A DNA stretch of 64,000 bases from Siphonodentalium dalli (lineage: Eukaryota > Mollusca > Scaphopoda > Gadilida > Siphonodentaliidae). Shown here piece by piece: positions 49,903 through 62,560 of the stretch. The notes beneath the pieces are model-generated. The model had not been told where the DNA came from. It did no database searches and was given only the letters and a program-made list of their open reading frames with translations. How positions within the stretch are numbered: the stretch's first letter is position 1; each line of letters opens with the position of its first letter. The translations under genes were made by a program, and so were the position numbers. Where the stretch lies: the NCBI GenBank assembly GCA_032622095.1, contig CP136067.1, positions 96,342,707 through 96,406,706 of the forward strand, read 5' to 3'.

Positions 49903-49992
49903 GGGCAATATCATACGACTTCCCCGTCGAGGAAATTTGAAACAAACTTCAGCCCAAAATTTACTCGACGGGGAAGTCGTGTGAGATTGCCC
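49903..49992. repeat. 90-bp hairpin in spacer
   Basis: The stem 'CGACTTCCCCGTCGAG' pairs with 'CTCGACGGGGAAGTCG' about 20 bp apart, and continues outward through GGGCAAT / ATTGCCC. It lies almost exactly at the palindrome midpoint (49997). Confidence 0.75.
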
Positions 49993-50073
49993 TTTCGTGC
50001 TTGTTTTAGCCTTTATTAGGTCTAGTTCAAGGTCGAAGATGAACGTAAATTCGTAAGTCGTGTACTATCTATC

Positions 50074-50197
50074 CACAGGAGCATGGAATTTGGTCAAACA
50101 CCCTCTTTTATTGGCGGAACCAGCATCCGGCACCCGAGCGGGTGCTGGTTCCGCCAATAAAGGTTTTTTTTTTTTTAACAAATTCCAGGCTCCTGTG
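50074..50197. mobile_element. MITE with 7-bp target duplication
   Basis: Ends CACAGGAGCATGGAATTTGG and CCAGGCTCCTGTG with ATCTATC at 50067-50073 and 50198-50204. It is nearly a perfect palindrome and is related to 33698-33906. Confidence 0.8.
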
Positions 50198-52687
50198 ATC
50201 TATCTATCTATCAAAAGTATATGTTTCTCCTAACCTTCATCATGTTGGTATGAGGCCCCCACCCCCCTTTTCGTACGCCGTATTCCATGCCCTGTTATGA
50301 GGTACGCCGTATTCCGGCCCTCGTTAGGAGGTATTCGGTATTCCAAATATACTGGTATTCTTACGCCGACCTTCCTTCCAAAAAATGAAGTTTTCATATA
50401 TTTTTATGTATTCCATATGGCTGTTAAGGCCAAAAAAAAAAGATGCTATGTTTCAGTACATCGACCGACCCTAAAAATAACCCGCCGACCCTAATCTTTT
50501 TATTGATATTTTGAGAAAAAGTCAAAATTTTCTAAAAAAAAAAAAAAAAAGTGACCATGAAGTGACAGTTGTCTCAAAAGCCCCAGGTGTGTGATGGGTT
50601 GTTGATTGATGGGCATTAATTTTTCAATTTTAATTTCATGAGAGTGGATCTGGCATGCCTGCTTTACCTGTATGATGCCTTGCTTGGGACTTATGGAACA
50701 TACTCATGGGTTCCAAATAAACATGCACGCACATTTATTATTTTCTTGGGAAATTTCCTCCCTGCACAGTGCTTATTTGAGTCTGCAAGTTTATTAATTT
50801 TGAGGCTATGAAAATTGAAATCAGCACAAACTCAAGATTTCTATATGATTCTGATACCAAATTGATGAGCTTATAACTTTATGCATGTACATATTCAAAT
50901 ATATGGCATACATGTGAACATTTAAATATTGAATAAAACACTACATGATACATACTATGTTGATTCCTATGCTTGATCTACATGTACTATACATTTTTTA
51001 ACTATAGTTGATGTTTTGCTCAGAGTTTCCACTGTGCTATTATTAACTTTCAATGGAATTTTTCCCCTGCACTATTATTTGGGCCTGCACTTTTATTTGG
51101 AGCCCGAGAGTACCGGTAGGAGCACTATCAACAGACATGGTGTGTGTATCTGTATATATACATGTTTAGAGGTTATCACCACATATGTTAGGGGTACAGC
51201 TACTGTTTCCAAAAACCAGGCATGCTAGGTTGGGTGTACTGGCTACCTCCAGACAATAGGATGTAGTCGTCACAATACAAGTAAGGTATAATGGCGGTAT
51301 TATGGGTAAAATTCTTATAAAAGTTAGTGACATAAATTTCGTACCAAGTTTATAGCCAAATTTATGAAAATGTGGTATGTGAATAATAAATAACATACTT
51401 AAGCATGAAGTAAGTTTGATCTTTCATCAATCTTAATGTCTATTTCCACTGTGTTTATCAAGTAATACTTTCCCCACAACACAAGTTGGCATTTTATGTC
51501 ACTTCCGTCGAGGTAATTTAATATTTCTGCAGCTGGATAAAAAATATCAAAATAAAATAAAAAAAAAATAAAAAATTCCCTACCTACCTACCCTAATTTT
51601 TTCACTCCTTTATCGGAAACATACAATCTTTTTTTTTTGGCCTAACTGGTATTCCGTATTCCACCCTCTGTATTAAGTGGTATTCCGTATTCCATGGGGG
51701 GTGGGGGCCTCTGGTATGGGAGGCCAAATTCACATTTAATATTGAATTGAGCTTAAGCGTAATTCATGGTTATAACGACCCTGCTCGGCGCGCTTGCGCG
51801 CCCGAGCTCGGGTCGTGTATAGGTAACAGATGGGCGCGCGTACTGTGACGTCACACATAAATTACAGTATACCGTGAAGGAGAAATTTTTATTCACAGAA
51901 CATTTTCGTGGAAAAATCACGTGACTTCCGGCAGTGGTTTCACAAAATCGCGGAATCAGCAATGAAACGAATTTACTACTTCCGATATGTGGCAATGGAC
52001 AACTGTTCAAAGTATTTATTTATAAACAGTAAGTTGTTATGAATATGTCATGCAAAGGTTAATATTAGATCAGTTTCATTTGTTAGCTAAATGAACGCAG
52101 TTACGGCGTCGTGACGTCAAAACGTCGTTTGTCTCTGTGGGCCAGACTCCAGACATGACTGGACGCATTGTGTCGTCTTCGCTTAATCGCAGCGACGTAC
52201 ATTGTAGTCTATAGCATTCACTATATACATTACAATATAGAGGCTTTTATTATAAAAGGCCGATAGGCTATATTAAGGCATCATGTACTCATCGAAGTCC
52301 ACTGGCATCCAAAACGATCTGCACTAACAATCAAGCATTCGTGTCGCTGACATGCGTGTAGGCCTAATATATGCATATAGTTCCACGACTATTTGCATGA
52401 TCCTTTGCATTGTCCGTCTTCTTACTTTTATGTCAGGGTCGTTCTTTATATGCCTTGCATATTATCATATTATGTAACAAAACACCCCTGGTGAATAAAT
52501 AGGTTTATCCATAACTCACCCTTCACCTATTGACATATCACCTATATTGTTTCCATTGGTTTGGATGGGTAGGGAGCTGGTCTAAATTATTTTATCAAAA
52601 TGGCTACATATAATCATGAATTGCGCTTAAGCGCAATTAATTGTGCTTAAACCAATGATTGCGCTTAAGCGCAATCATTAAGTTATA

Positions 52688-55523
52688 CCCAGAGAGCATG
52701 ACTACGTTGGGCCAACGTTGGCATAATGTCGGCACGGTTGGCATTAGGTTTGGATGGGTTGACGTTGTTGGCCCTTGGTTGGCCCAACGTATTCCTCCCA
52801 ACCGTTGGAAATATAACGTTTGCCCAACGTTGTGCCAACGCGAACATGCCAACGGAATTATCTGCAGTAAATTGGTTGGGTTGCTGTGGTTGGCCCAACG
52901 TATTCCTACCAACCGTTGGAAATATAACGTTGTGCCAACGCGAACATGCCAACGGAATTATCTGCAGTAAATTGGTTGGGTTGGCGTGGTTGGCTTTTGG
53001 TTGGCCCAACGTATTTCTTCCAACCGTTGGAAATATAACGTTAGCCAACGTTGTGCCAACGCGAACATGCCAACGGAATTATCTGCAGTAAATTGGTTGG
53101 GTTGGCGTGGTTGGCCCTTGGTTGGCCCAACGTATTCCTCCCAACCGTTGAAAGTATAACGTTGGGCCAACGCCAACACGAAAATTTACTGTACACATCA
53201 CATTGGTTGGGTTTACGTTGTTGGCCCTTGGTTGACCCCAATTAAGGTATTCCTCCCATGCAACAGTTGGAATTATAACGTTGGTCCAATGTTGGGTCAA
53301 CGCTAACGGCCTCATGGCAGTCCAATTACATATACACTGGGGGGAAACTGTTTCACCAGAATCGATTCTATCGCCCTTCCGGTTCCGTCTCTATCGAATT
53401 AAGTTCCGACTCTTTCGCGATTTCTAAAACATATTTTCAAAGTTTTGACTGTTATTTATAGACTGAATGTCAAAACAGAATGTATTCTCCAATAACAATC
53501 GACAGATTATGTCTTTATACGTGTTTATTGATGACAGTAATGCAAAATCGGCTGCATGTTGTGAACAGTTAGAGACGTAGTGAATTTGGGTGCATTTCCC
53601 ATGAAAATTAAGCAGCACTTTGATGCTCAGATTATCGGCCTTGTCTACCTTAAATTGGACTGAAACTTGTCAAGTTTTATGGTTGAACATTAGATAATTA
53701 TAATACAATACCTCCCGACTGTTCCTCGCCGTACAAGTCCTTCAAATTACTGCCTCAAAAAGCAACAAAAGGTTCCGATTCTATTGTGATGTTTATGTTC
53801 ACAATCACGATCAGATTATTTGATTGTACATCTATAGTTGCCCAATGACAATACATGGTCATATTTGGTTTAAAATGTAGCCATAGTAAATAAATAGATG
53901 AGTTTTAGTGGTCCCAAACGATCATAGGTCAGATATTAAAGATGATCGACCGATAATCTTTAATATCCAACCTATGATGCTTTGGGACTACTGAAAAACT
54001 CATATTTGTGTTGCTGTGACTATAGTTTGAACCATATATGGTAATATGGCAACTAGAAACACAAATGAACTATCTGGTCGAATATAATATTGCATTAAAC
54101 GGGGGGCGAAAGAGCCGATCGTGAACATAAAAATCACATTAGAATCGGAACATTGCGTTGCTTCTTTTGATGGATTAATTTGAGGGTCTTTTACTGAGAG
54201 GAGCCATCAAGAGCTGTGCTGTAATCATGTCCAGGTGTTCGATCATACAAGAAGACATATTTCAGTCTAATTAAAAGGTAAAAAGGCCGATAAAAGGAGC
54301 ATCAAAATGCTGCTTAATTTACAAAGGAAATGCACACAAACACATTAGTCTTCTAAGTGTGCAAAAAATATCCGACTTCGCATTATTATCACCAATAATT
54401 ACGCACAAAGACACAATCTAGCAATAGTTTTTGTAAAATACGTTCTGTTTTAACATTTAGTGTATAAATGGAGGTCAAAACTTTGAAAACATTTGTTTCA
54501 AGTCGCGAAAGAGACAGGACTTAATTTGATAGAGACGGAACCCGATAGGCGATAGAATCGAGTCTTGTGAAACAGTTTCCCCCAGTGATATAGCGTACAT
54601 ACATGTGATATAAATCTGAACGATATGCCGATACTTTATGTTCCATAAACACACGTACAATCATTCCTGACACAATATATGCTACGATATGTCATAAAAT
54701 ACGTTGGATGGTGTCGGTTGGTATATCGTTGGCCCAACGTAATGCCAACGTAGATGACGTAGAAAGCTCTGACATCAAACTCTACGCACGTGCACAACGG
54801 ATCAGGCGTCTGCTTTTCTTATTGCGCGCTTTGTTCTGGTTCTCGTTCAGTGTTGCTGCTGGTATTGATTTGAGCAAATAAAGGATTCAGTTTCTTTAAT
54901 ATGGAATTCAAGGATTTGTTCGTTCTTTAGATGCCACCATCGGTCATCGAGTCGCAATCCGAGGTAGGTTTACGTTTGTGAGAAACTACTATTTTGTGTA
55001 AAACTAACTGTTTTTCCCAATATTTTTCTCGGAATCACAAAGTTCTGAATGTTTGCACGGCGTACATATAAGTTATAGCGGAGAAAATACTTATTGACAT
55101 GCATAGTATTTTCTCACAAACTTGCATCAGATAGCGACATGGTGGCTGAAGGTGGTAACTGAATTATGAACGGATTATTGGATGCCAAACAAAAATAAAA
55201 AATTCCCCAACGTTATGCCAACCAATTTAGTTTGAGTTCCCAACGTTGTCCCTCCGTTGGGTCAACGTTATGCCAACCAAAGGGTTTCGTTTCCAACGTT
55301 GGGCCAACGTTATGCCAACCATGTGGTCTGGATATCAACGTTACGTTGGGCCAACGCTCTGTATATGTCGTCCAACGTTGGCCCAATGTAGGCCCAATGC
55401 GTTGGCCCAATGTTGACCCAATGAGCAAAATTATGTTGGCCCAATGTTGGGTTGCCAACGTTGGCCCAACCATTCAGATGATGGTTGTGCCAACGTTGGC
55501 CCAACCGTGTCATGCTATCTGGG
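52688..55523. mobile_element. 2.8-kb TA-target element private to right arm
   Basis: Ends CCCAGAGAGCATGAC and GTCATGCTATCTGGG with TA on each side (52686-52687 and 55524-55525). The left arm has one TA at 45207-45208. Both subterminal zones are arrays of 'GTTGGCCCAACGTTGG' motifs: 52705-53310, partly as about 120-bp units with 'ATCTGCAGTAAATTGGTTGG', and 55205-55510. Such Tc1/mariner-type nonautonomous elements are known in invertebrates. The ORFs over the arrays are artefacts. Confidence 0.88.
53335..54587. mobile_element. nested 1.25-kb palindromic element, CACTG ends
   Basis: Ends CACTGGGGGGAAACTGTTTC and its inverse, with ATA at 53332-53334 and 54588-54590. Almost the whole length is one long inverted repeat centred near 53950. 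CACTG termini with a 3-bp target match the CACTA (En/Spm) superfamily. It sits inside the TA-target element, so it is younger than that insertion or came with it. Confidence 0.75.
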
Positions 55524-55923
55524 TACATACAAGTCAGTACTTTATAATATTAGCCTTGTTCTAAGATTTCGACAGTAATCAGTTGGAAATTACTTTTGCA
55601 TTTTTCAAACTCGGTAATTTTACTTCCGGGTACGTTCTGCAACGTTCGTGAAAATTACGATAATTTCCTGACACCTTTCCTAAATTTTCACACTTCTCAT
55701 TCAAATATCATTAAATATATATCACATATATTTAGTCATTACCATTTCCTACTCATAAAATAATAGTTCATTCACATTCATGCTCTTCGTCAGATCACAA
55801 TTCGTATGCATTGATTCATATTTGTCGAAAATAGTTAAGCAGAGTCCATACAGCGGTCTCTAGAGAACCAGGGAATTCCCAACTACTATTTTTACAACGT
55901 CTCGGCCCATCGGGTCACTGGTT

Positions 55924-56270
55924 ATGTGGGGCGATTCCATTCATTACTCTCGGCCACAATGGGCAATGAATGGAATGATCTGGCGTAAATACGTCGGGCT
56001 ACTCTCGCTGCACTTACGGCCGACGTGGTGTAACTGCGAGCATATTATAATGGGACTAAACTTTCCGCGCGAAGTTCGGTTTTTCAACTGAGTCTGTTTG
56101 ACATTCCAAATGTGACTTTTGTCAAATTTCCTCAATAAAAATATGTTGTTTGCAGTTGTAACTAGATGCTGTTTTTGGATTACTCCGGTCACCAAAAATC
56201 GTTCCATTCACTTTTGCCCAGGGTAATTTACCCCACATAGCCCAGCGTAATGAATGGAATCGTCCCACAT
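55924..56270. mobile_element. MITE with ATGTGGGGCGATTCC ends (right copy)
   Basis: Arm counterpart of 41169-41518, without the LINE insertion at its border. Confidence 0.7.
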
Positions 56271-56346
56271 GTAAAATAGAGGTGTTTCCCCAATAAGCGG
56301 AAGGAAATAATTTTTTGGTTCTCAAGAGACATAGATTTTATTTATA

Positions 56347-56550
56347 TTAAAACATACTCCTGTTTCTTTCAATCACAGAGGTGGTTCCTTCAGTACTGCT
56401 TTCAGCTTCTTCTGATTCTCTTTGATTTCCGACTCGGAAATGACTCAAAAACAATTGAATTGATGATGTTAACTCTTCAAAGTTGAACTTCGAAGAAAAT
56501 CGTTTTATGCGGTCAAGATTGGAAAGACACTGCTCCAATTCGCTTTCCAT
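56347..56550 (-). CDS. unrecognised 67-aa ORF, intact in right arm only
   Basis: ATG at 56550; begins MESELEQCLSNLDRIKRF, acidic C-terminal half ('ESEEAESSTEGTTS'), stop after 'NRSMF'. An upstream ORF in the same orientation begins 'MSLNNNDVDDILSSI'. The left copy has a one-base deletion. Composition is protein-like and the frame is open, but I recognise no family and it may be part of a larger decayed transposon or host exon. Confidence 0.3.
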   Translation of the reverse strand: MESELEQCLSNLDRIKRFSSKFNFEELTSSIQLFLSHFRVGNQRESEEAESSTEGTTSVIERNRSMF

Positions 56551-56819
56551 GCCTATAACTTCTTGTGAACTTGAACCATGTTGCTAAGCCCCATATACAC
56601 ATGTATTAACATTCGCTCTGCATTTCGAATAACAAGGCTAATTGAAGACAAAATGTCATCAACATCATTGTTGTTCAATGACATGATGATTGTTGCACAC
56701 ACTAACAGTAACACAGTTGACTGTTGAGTACTAGGCTAATTAAAACAGTGTGAAATTAGCCCCATGCTCCTCTTGTCTTGCTGGGTGATGCCAATAGTTT
56801 ATGGGTAGGTTAGATAGTT

Positions 56820-57010
56820 GTTGCAATTGCGCTTAAGCGCAATTCATTACGCTTAAGCGAAATTATTAAGTGCAATTGATTGTGCTTAAGTGCAATTGAT
56901 TGCGCTTAAGCGTAAATGCCCTATTTGTGCTTAAGTACAATATTTGGTATTTGCGCTTAAGCGCAATTAATTGCTTAAGCGCAAATTTTTGCGCTTAAGC
57001 TCAATTCAAT
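56820..57010. repeat. 'GCGCTTAAGCGC' palindromic array
   Basis: Repeated self-complementary 'GCGCTTAAGCGCAATT' units. Left-arm counterparts: 38500-38550 with 39196-39310, and a similar cluster at 45690-45750 / 52618-52681. Every unit contains TTAA. Confidence 0.75.
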
Positions 57011-57229
57011 ATTAAATGTGAATTTGGCCTCCCATATGTTGGAAGTTTTAAAGTTTTATAGCATGATTGTGTAGCTATACAATTTTATGTGTAATATTTT
57101 TGGTGAATTTTGGATTTTATATAAAAACATGAGTCACATGTAGGCCTACTATCTCATATATATTTTGAAGACCTCTGTTTGTCTGTATGTTTGTCTGTAT
57201 GTCTGTATGTCATTTATACAAATCTACGA

Positions 57230-57705
57230 TTCTCGACCGATCGGGACGAAACTTGGTACGTGTGTGTAGTTTGACCAGGCGGTCGTCGTTGTCGTATTGA
57301 CGAGCCCGTGCGACGCCCGTGCAGCGCATGCGCAGACGAGATCTCGGAAACGGGTGGAGCTATCGACTTGAAATTTGCTATGTGAATGTATCTTGCCCCG
57401 GATATGAATTTTATCGGATCGCCGAGCCCGTGCGACGCCAGCTTCGCGCATGCGCAGAAGAGATCTCGGAAACGGGTGGAGCTATCGACTTGAAATTTGG
57501 TATGTGAATGTATCTTGCCCCGGATACTAATTTTATCGGGTCGCCGAGCCCGTGCGACGCCAGCTTCGCGCATGCGCAGACCAGATCTCGGAAACGGGTA
57601 GAGCTATCGACTTGAAATATGGTTTTTGAATAGCCTGGACAACGTCGGGCTCATCGACTTGAAATTTGGTTTTTGAATAGCCCGGAAAACGTCGGGCTCA
57701 TCGGC
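57230..57705. repeat. 125-bp tandem repeat (right arm)
   Basis: Reverse-complement counterpart of 37813-38300 with the same number of units by inspection; ends in 'GCCCGGAAAACGTCGGGCTC'. Confidence 0.75.
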
Positions 57706-59237
57706 TAGTTAATATATATTACATTTGGGGGAGACGTTTGGTTCTCCTTAAAGATGCACGCAGCAAGTCCCTAGAATTACAGCAACCCCCTATAGAAATG
57801 CAGCAAGTCCCCCTAATGGAGTGAGAATTAGGGGAGTTGTTGATGACTGTAACAATGATCAGTGTTGATTGCGGTACCATTGCATTTTTTTCCCCTGAAT
57901 GTAACCAATGTTTGTTATTTACCGGATCATGCGGATGTATGGGAGGCCAAATTCACATTTAATAATTAATTTGTGCTTAAGCGTAATTATTTCATGGTTA
58001 TATGTAACTAAACACCCCTGGTGAATAAATAGGTTTATCCATAACTTAACCTTAACTCGGTTTGACATATCACCTCTTGTTTTCATTGATTTGGATGGGT
58101 AGGGAGCTAGCCGGGCCAACTTCTTTATCAAAATGGCTGACTCGCAATAGTAGCCTATCACCTTCTGTTTTAGTTGGAGCGACTCGTGATAGCATTAACT
58201 ATACTAGTATTATCTTCGGTATATATTAGTTGGGGCTACTCGCAATAGCATTACTTTCGCCGATGGGATCATTGTCACATTAACGCTCCAGTCACATTCG
58301 TAGCCAGCTTTTTAAATGGATCACAATTAAATGTAGCCAGCTTTTTCACCGGCGATCACATTCGTAGCCAGCTTTTCTTATTCCATGCTTTATATGGCAC
58401 GAAATATGACGTCATCACGTTCGTGACTAAAATGTCGACGTCATGCTCCAAAACTGACTTCGTTTATCAACTTATATTGGAATATAATTTGAGCATTCCA
58501 ACGACATTGATCGGAAACCTCAGGTTATTAGATGAACTAATACCAAAACAAAATTCAAGTTGTTGTTCATCCATCAACTGAGAAAAATGATATTAAACTG
58601 ATCGTGTTCATTGAGGCTCGCCTGAATATGAAAAGCTGGCTAAAAATGTGATCGCCATAGAAAAGCTGGCTACATTTGTGATCGATTTAAAAAGCTGGCT
58701 ACGAATGTGATCGATGCCTTAAGTGTGACAATGACCGCATCACCTTTACTTTCTGTACTAGTCGGGGTGACTTTGATTTTCTTCAATTTTCGAGTATACA
58801 GGCACACCATATGAGGGAAGCAAGCCCTCAGTGACACCACATTCACATTATGATATTTAGAAAGCACAATAAATACAAGGTTCTTATCAAAATTCACTTA
58901 TTTAAACAAGATCAATTACCAAATGTATAATAACAAAAAAGGAATAAAAGAAACAAAAATAACAGCACAAAACACAGCAAGCAAGGAAAAAAAAACAGTT
59001 GACTATAACATATATAATAGCATGTGTCCCAATTAAGTACCAAATTACCACAATTTTAGTAAAAATTAACAAAGCTGGAAATCCATTGTTTTTTTCCACA
59101 TTTAGCATTTTTTGTTATCAATAGATAGCAAAAGTTATAAAAGCCAGATATATGAAATTTAAATAAATGGAAATTACTTCATTCTGAAAGTGATCCACAG
59201 GGTCACAAAGAGTATTGAACTAATTAGCTCACTTTAA

Positions 59238-59524
59238 AGACATATTATGCACTTGTTCTGGAACGTGAAACTGGTAAGTTCGTATTCAGGCACCATGTCA
59301 ACTGGGGGAATGTAGCATTCTACTAACATAGACGAAAATCTGAAGCAAATCGACCGCACCACTCCAAAGAAAACATCGTCTGAACTACGCTCAAATGTAA
59401 ATATTTACTTCTAGTTTCTCGACGCAACTATCGGCGATAAACTTATGAAAATGAATTCGCCATCGAGAGTCACTGCATTTTATTAATATATAAGAATGAC
59501 CCTGCTGGAGTGTTTAACATCACT
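59238..59524 (+). mobile_element. TTAA-flanked element, right-arm copy
   Basis: Arm counterpart of 19048-19334, TTAA on both sides. A further partial copy follows at about 60193-60557. Confidence 0.75.
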
Positions 59525-60799
59525 TTAATTTTTCTTCATTAAAAATCACAATAAAGATGAACTAGGTTATAATTAAAATGTACTTCATCAAGTATCTGAT
59601 GTAGAATGTGAAGGAAAGAAAGAATAACAGTAAAACAGAGCAAGAGGTTTGAACAAATAACATAAATAACAGATAAGTTTCAGCCCTCGAAATTAGGAGA
59701 AATGGTCCGTGGCAAATTTAATGCTGTGGCATGTTAGATTCTAAATGTTGCCACGGCAGTGTTTATTGCACATGTGGTGGCTAATTTTGAGGACTGAATA
59801 ACAATAAACAAATGACACCATATACACATACAGTAAGGCTCTAATTAATTGACTCCTTATAATTAACCACAGCAGAATTATGGGTAACTTTTCAGGTTTT
59901 AGTCGGAAATATGGTTTGTTGCCATTCATCGGAAAGCTCTCGGGGCATAATTCTGCTGTGGTTAAGAGGTTGATTACTTAGGGCATTACTGTATGTGTGG
60001 ATGCGATACTAAAAATATAAAATATGAATTCTTTTGCACTTGCAATTGTATTATGTTGGTCTGTCTCAGTGTCTGTCATCCTGGTATATTATCTGAACAT
60101 TCCAATAGGCACAATTTTAATGTTATACCCTCCACACACAAAGGATACAGCTCCTAAAATCATAATATTATATTCAAACATCAAACTATTACAGACATAT
60201 TATGGACTTGTTCGGGTACGTGAAACTGATACATTAGTACTCGGGCGCTATGCCAACTGGGGGAATGCAGCATTCTACTAACATCGCCCAAAAGCTGAAA
60301 GAAATCGACCATACAACGCCATATAATGAACACGGTCTGAACTATGCTCAATTGTAAATATTTACATCTCGATTCGGGATGCAACAATCGGCGATAAACT
60401 AACACAAATGATTTCGTCATCGATATTCATTGCATTTAAAAAATATTTAAGACTGACGGTGTCTGTTTTTATTAATATTCATAAAAATAACTACTTTGTG
60501 TAAGATTATGCTCCATTTCTATTTGATCACCCAACCGGAGTGTTTCACATCACTTTAACTGAATGACTTCCATATTTGTATATTTGTGGATGCGATACTT
60601 GGGTCCATCAGAGAGGTTTTTGTGGTTGTGTTTATTTAACATTTAATGTTTAACTGTATGCACACATTTGTATAGTGTGGTTGCTCTACGAGAGTGGTTA
60701 GATCAATAGAAGAAGAAGAAGAAGAAGATAACAAATGTTTACATCAAATCCGGAAGTATCTGACCCATACACCGATCACATGATTGTATACAGTGAATA

Positions 60800-61007
60800 C
60801 AGTAATGCTCTAAATAATCGACTCCTTAACCGCAGCAGAATTATGGGTAACTTTTCATGATTTAGTTGGAAACATGGCTTGTTGCCATTCATCGGAAAGC
60901 TCCCGAGCTTTCCGATGAATGGCAACAAGCCATATTTCCGACTAAATTATGAAAAGTTACCCATAATTCTGCTGTGGTTAAGGAGTCGATTATTTAGAGC
61001 ATTACTG
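60800..61007. mobile_element. 208-bp near-perfect palindromic MITE, TA target
   Basis: Ends CAGTAATGCTCTAAATAATC and its inverse between TA dinucleotides; centre near 60904. Best preserved member of the family at 10125, 18630 and 59825. Confidence 0.85.
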
Positions 61008-61274
61008 TAAGTTGCTTGTTGAATTAATTATCCTATCATTTCCTTAAAAAATATGAATTCTTTTGCACTTGCAATTGTATTATGTTGGTCTGTCTCAGTG
61101 TCTGTCATCCTGGTATACTACCTGAACATTCCAATGTATACTTGTATAACTGGGTGGGAGAAACCATTTAATAAATGTCTCCGCATTAGGCCACAGCAAT
61201 TTTATAAGTTGGAGATAAAAAAAACATCTCTTGATGGAGGAGGGAAAAAAACACAGGTAGCAAGCCTGAGTTTA

Positions 61275-61655
61275 GTGTGTCTGTCATTTGCAGAATGAGG
61301 TCCCCAGAGGGTGAATTTTGTGATGCTACCACCAAATTCACCCTCTTGGGACCTCATTCTGCATGGCCTCATCTGCTATGAGGGACATAGACTCAGATTG
61401 AAGTTCCCAAATGATGAATATTGTGATGTACACCCATTGGGAACCTCGATTATGCAATGTGTCGTCTGCCAATTTGGGGATATAGAGAAACTAACCTAAA
61501 TTTAAATAGAATTTTAAGTTTCTATAGAAATTTAATAATAAGAAACTTTCCAGAGAAGATGAGGTTCCCAGAAGGTGAATTTAGTGATGCTAGCCCACTA
61601 TGCGGGATAGCATCACTAAATTCACCCTCTGGGGACCTCATTCTGCAAATGACAG
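61275..61655. repeat. facing copies of 'GAGGTCCCCAGAGGGTGAAT'
   Basis: Two small hairpins (61285-61362 and 61558-61648) each consist of 'GAGGT(C/T)CC..GGTGAATTT' and its inverse. Related fragments at 11435 and 11985. Right-arm specific zone. Confidence 0.6.
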
Positions 61656-62181
61656 ATATTATAATCAGGCAGGTGTGGGCGATAAGTGTCCCGCGAAAAT
61701 TTCGGAGGACCATATATTGTAATCAGTCTTTCACATTCTTTGTCTGGACATTAACTTGAGCAATATTGATCAGAATTTCTTTATTTTTTTACCTCCCACT
61801 TTCGAAGAAAATGGGGGGAATACTGGATTGACGTCGCCCACCTGTCCATTCGGACATTTATCCGTCCACTGGGCAGATAGGAGTGTTCAATCGTTTTTTC
61901 ACGATTTTCTGTTCTAGAGTTCTTCATCTTTGTCTATCTGGAAATGTGTTTTTTTGTCAGTTTTTTCACGGAGTTATTCCTCTTTTTCAACTTAGAAATC
62001 ACTGTTTTCATGTCAAGATGGTAACTTTAGCAATATTCAACAGAATATCTTGTTATTTGGTATGTAGTTCACATTTGAGAAGACGCAGGCCAAGTTTGAA
62101 TTTGGTTAGGGTCTCATGATTTTTCATGAAGTTATGCCCCTTTTTCAAATGCCACCTCATGTCGGGGGACATGGGGCATGT

Positions 62182-62560
62182 CAGGGGCGCCGGAAGCATC
62201 CAAGGGCAGGGGGGGGACAGAGCCTACAAAAAGGGCACTTTTCCGCAAAAAAGGGCATTATCTCCGCAAACTCGGGAAAATAACCACAAATTCATTGTGG
62301 CAAAAATCCCTATTTTAATGGTATTTTCAGTTTTTATGGCCGTTTTGTGATAAAATTGACAAAAAATTAATATTCCTTGTGAAATTGGTGGTATTTGGAC
62401 CAAAAAAGTCACATTTTGCGATAAAAACACGAGATTAAACACACAAAAAGCATTTTCTGTCTCCAGAAAAAGGGCAAGTCCTGCCCCCGCTCGCCCCCCT
62501 TGGTCAAGGGCAGGGGGGTCAGCTGCCCCCTCTGCCCCCCCCCCTCTTCCGGCGCCCCTG
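62182..62560. mobile_element. hAT-like MITE private to right arm
   Basis: Ends CAGGGGCGCCGGAAG and CTTCCGGCGCCCCTG with GGGCATGT at 62174-62181 and 62561-62568. The left arm lacks it (near 14562-14572, with a small local difference). CAG..CTG ends with an 8-bp duplication are typical of hAT. Confidence 0.88.

Larger units (their letters stand above)
49183..50811. other. spacer at the centre of the giant palindrome
   Basis: Not duplicated between the arms. It consists mostly of small palindromes (49270-49771, 49903-49992, 50074-50197) and a 'TACGCCGTATTCC' repeat block (50265-50345). No gene. Confidence 0.75.

Noticed and set aside
52637-53315. Cluster of ORFs up to 121 codons on both strands
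   Set aside because: They read through GTTGGCCCAACG arrays of a nonautonomous transposon; the same peptide words recur in several frames.
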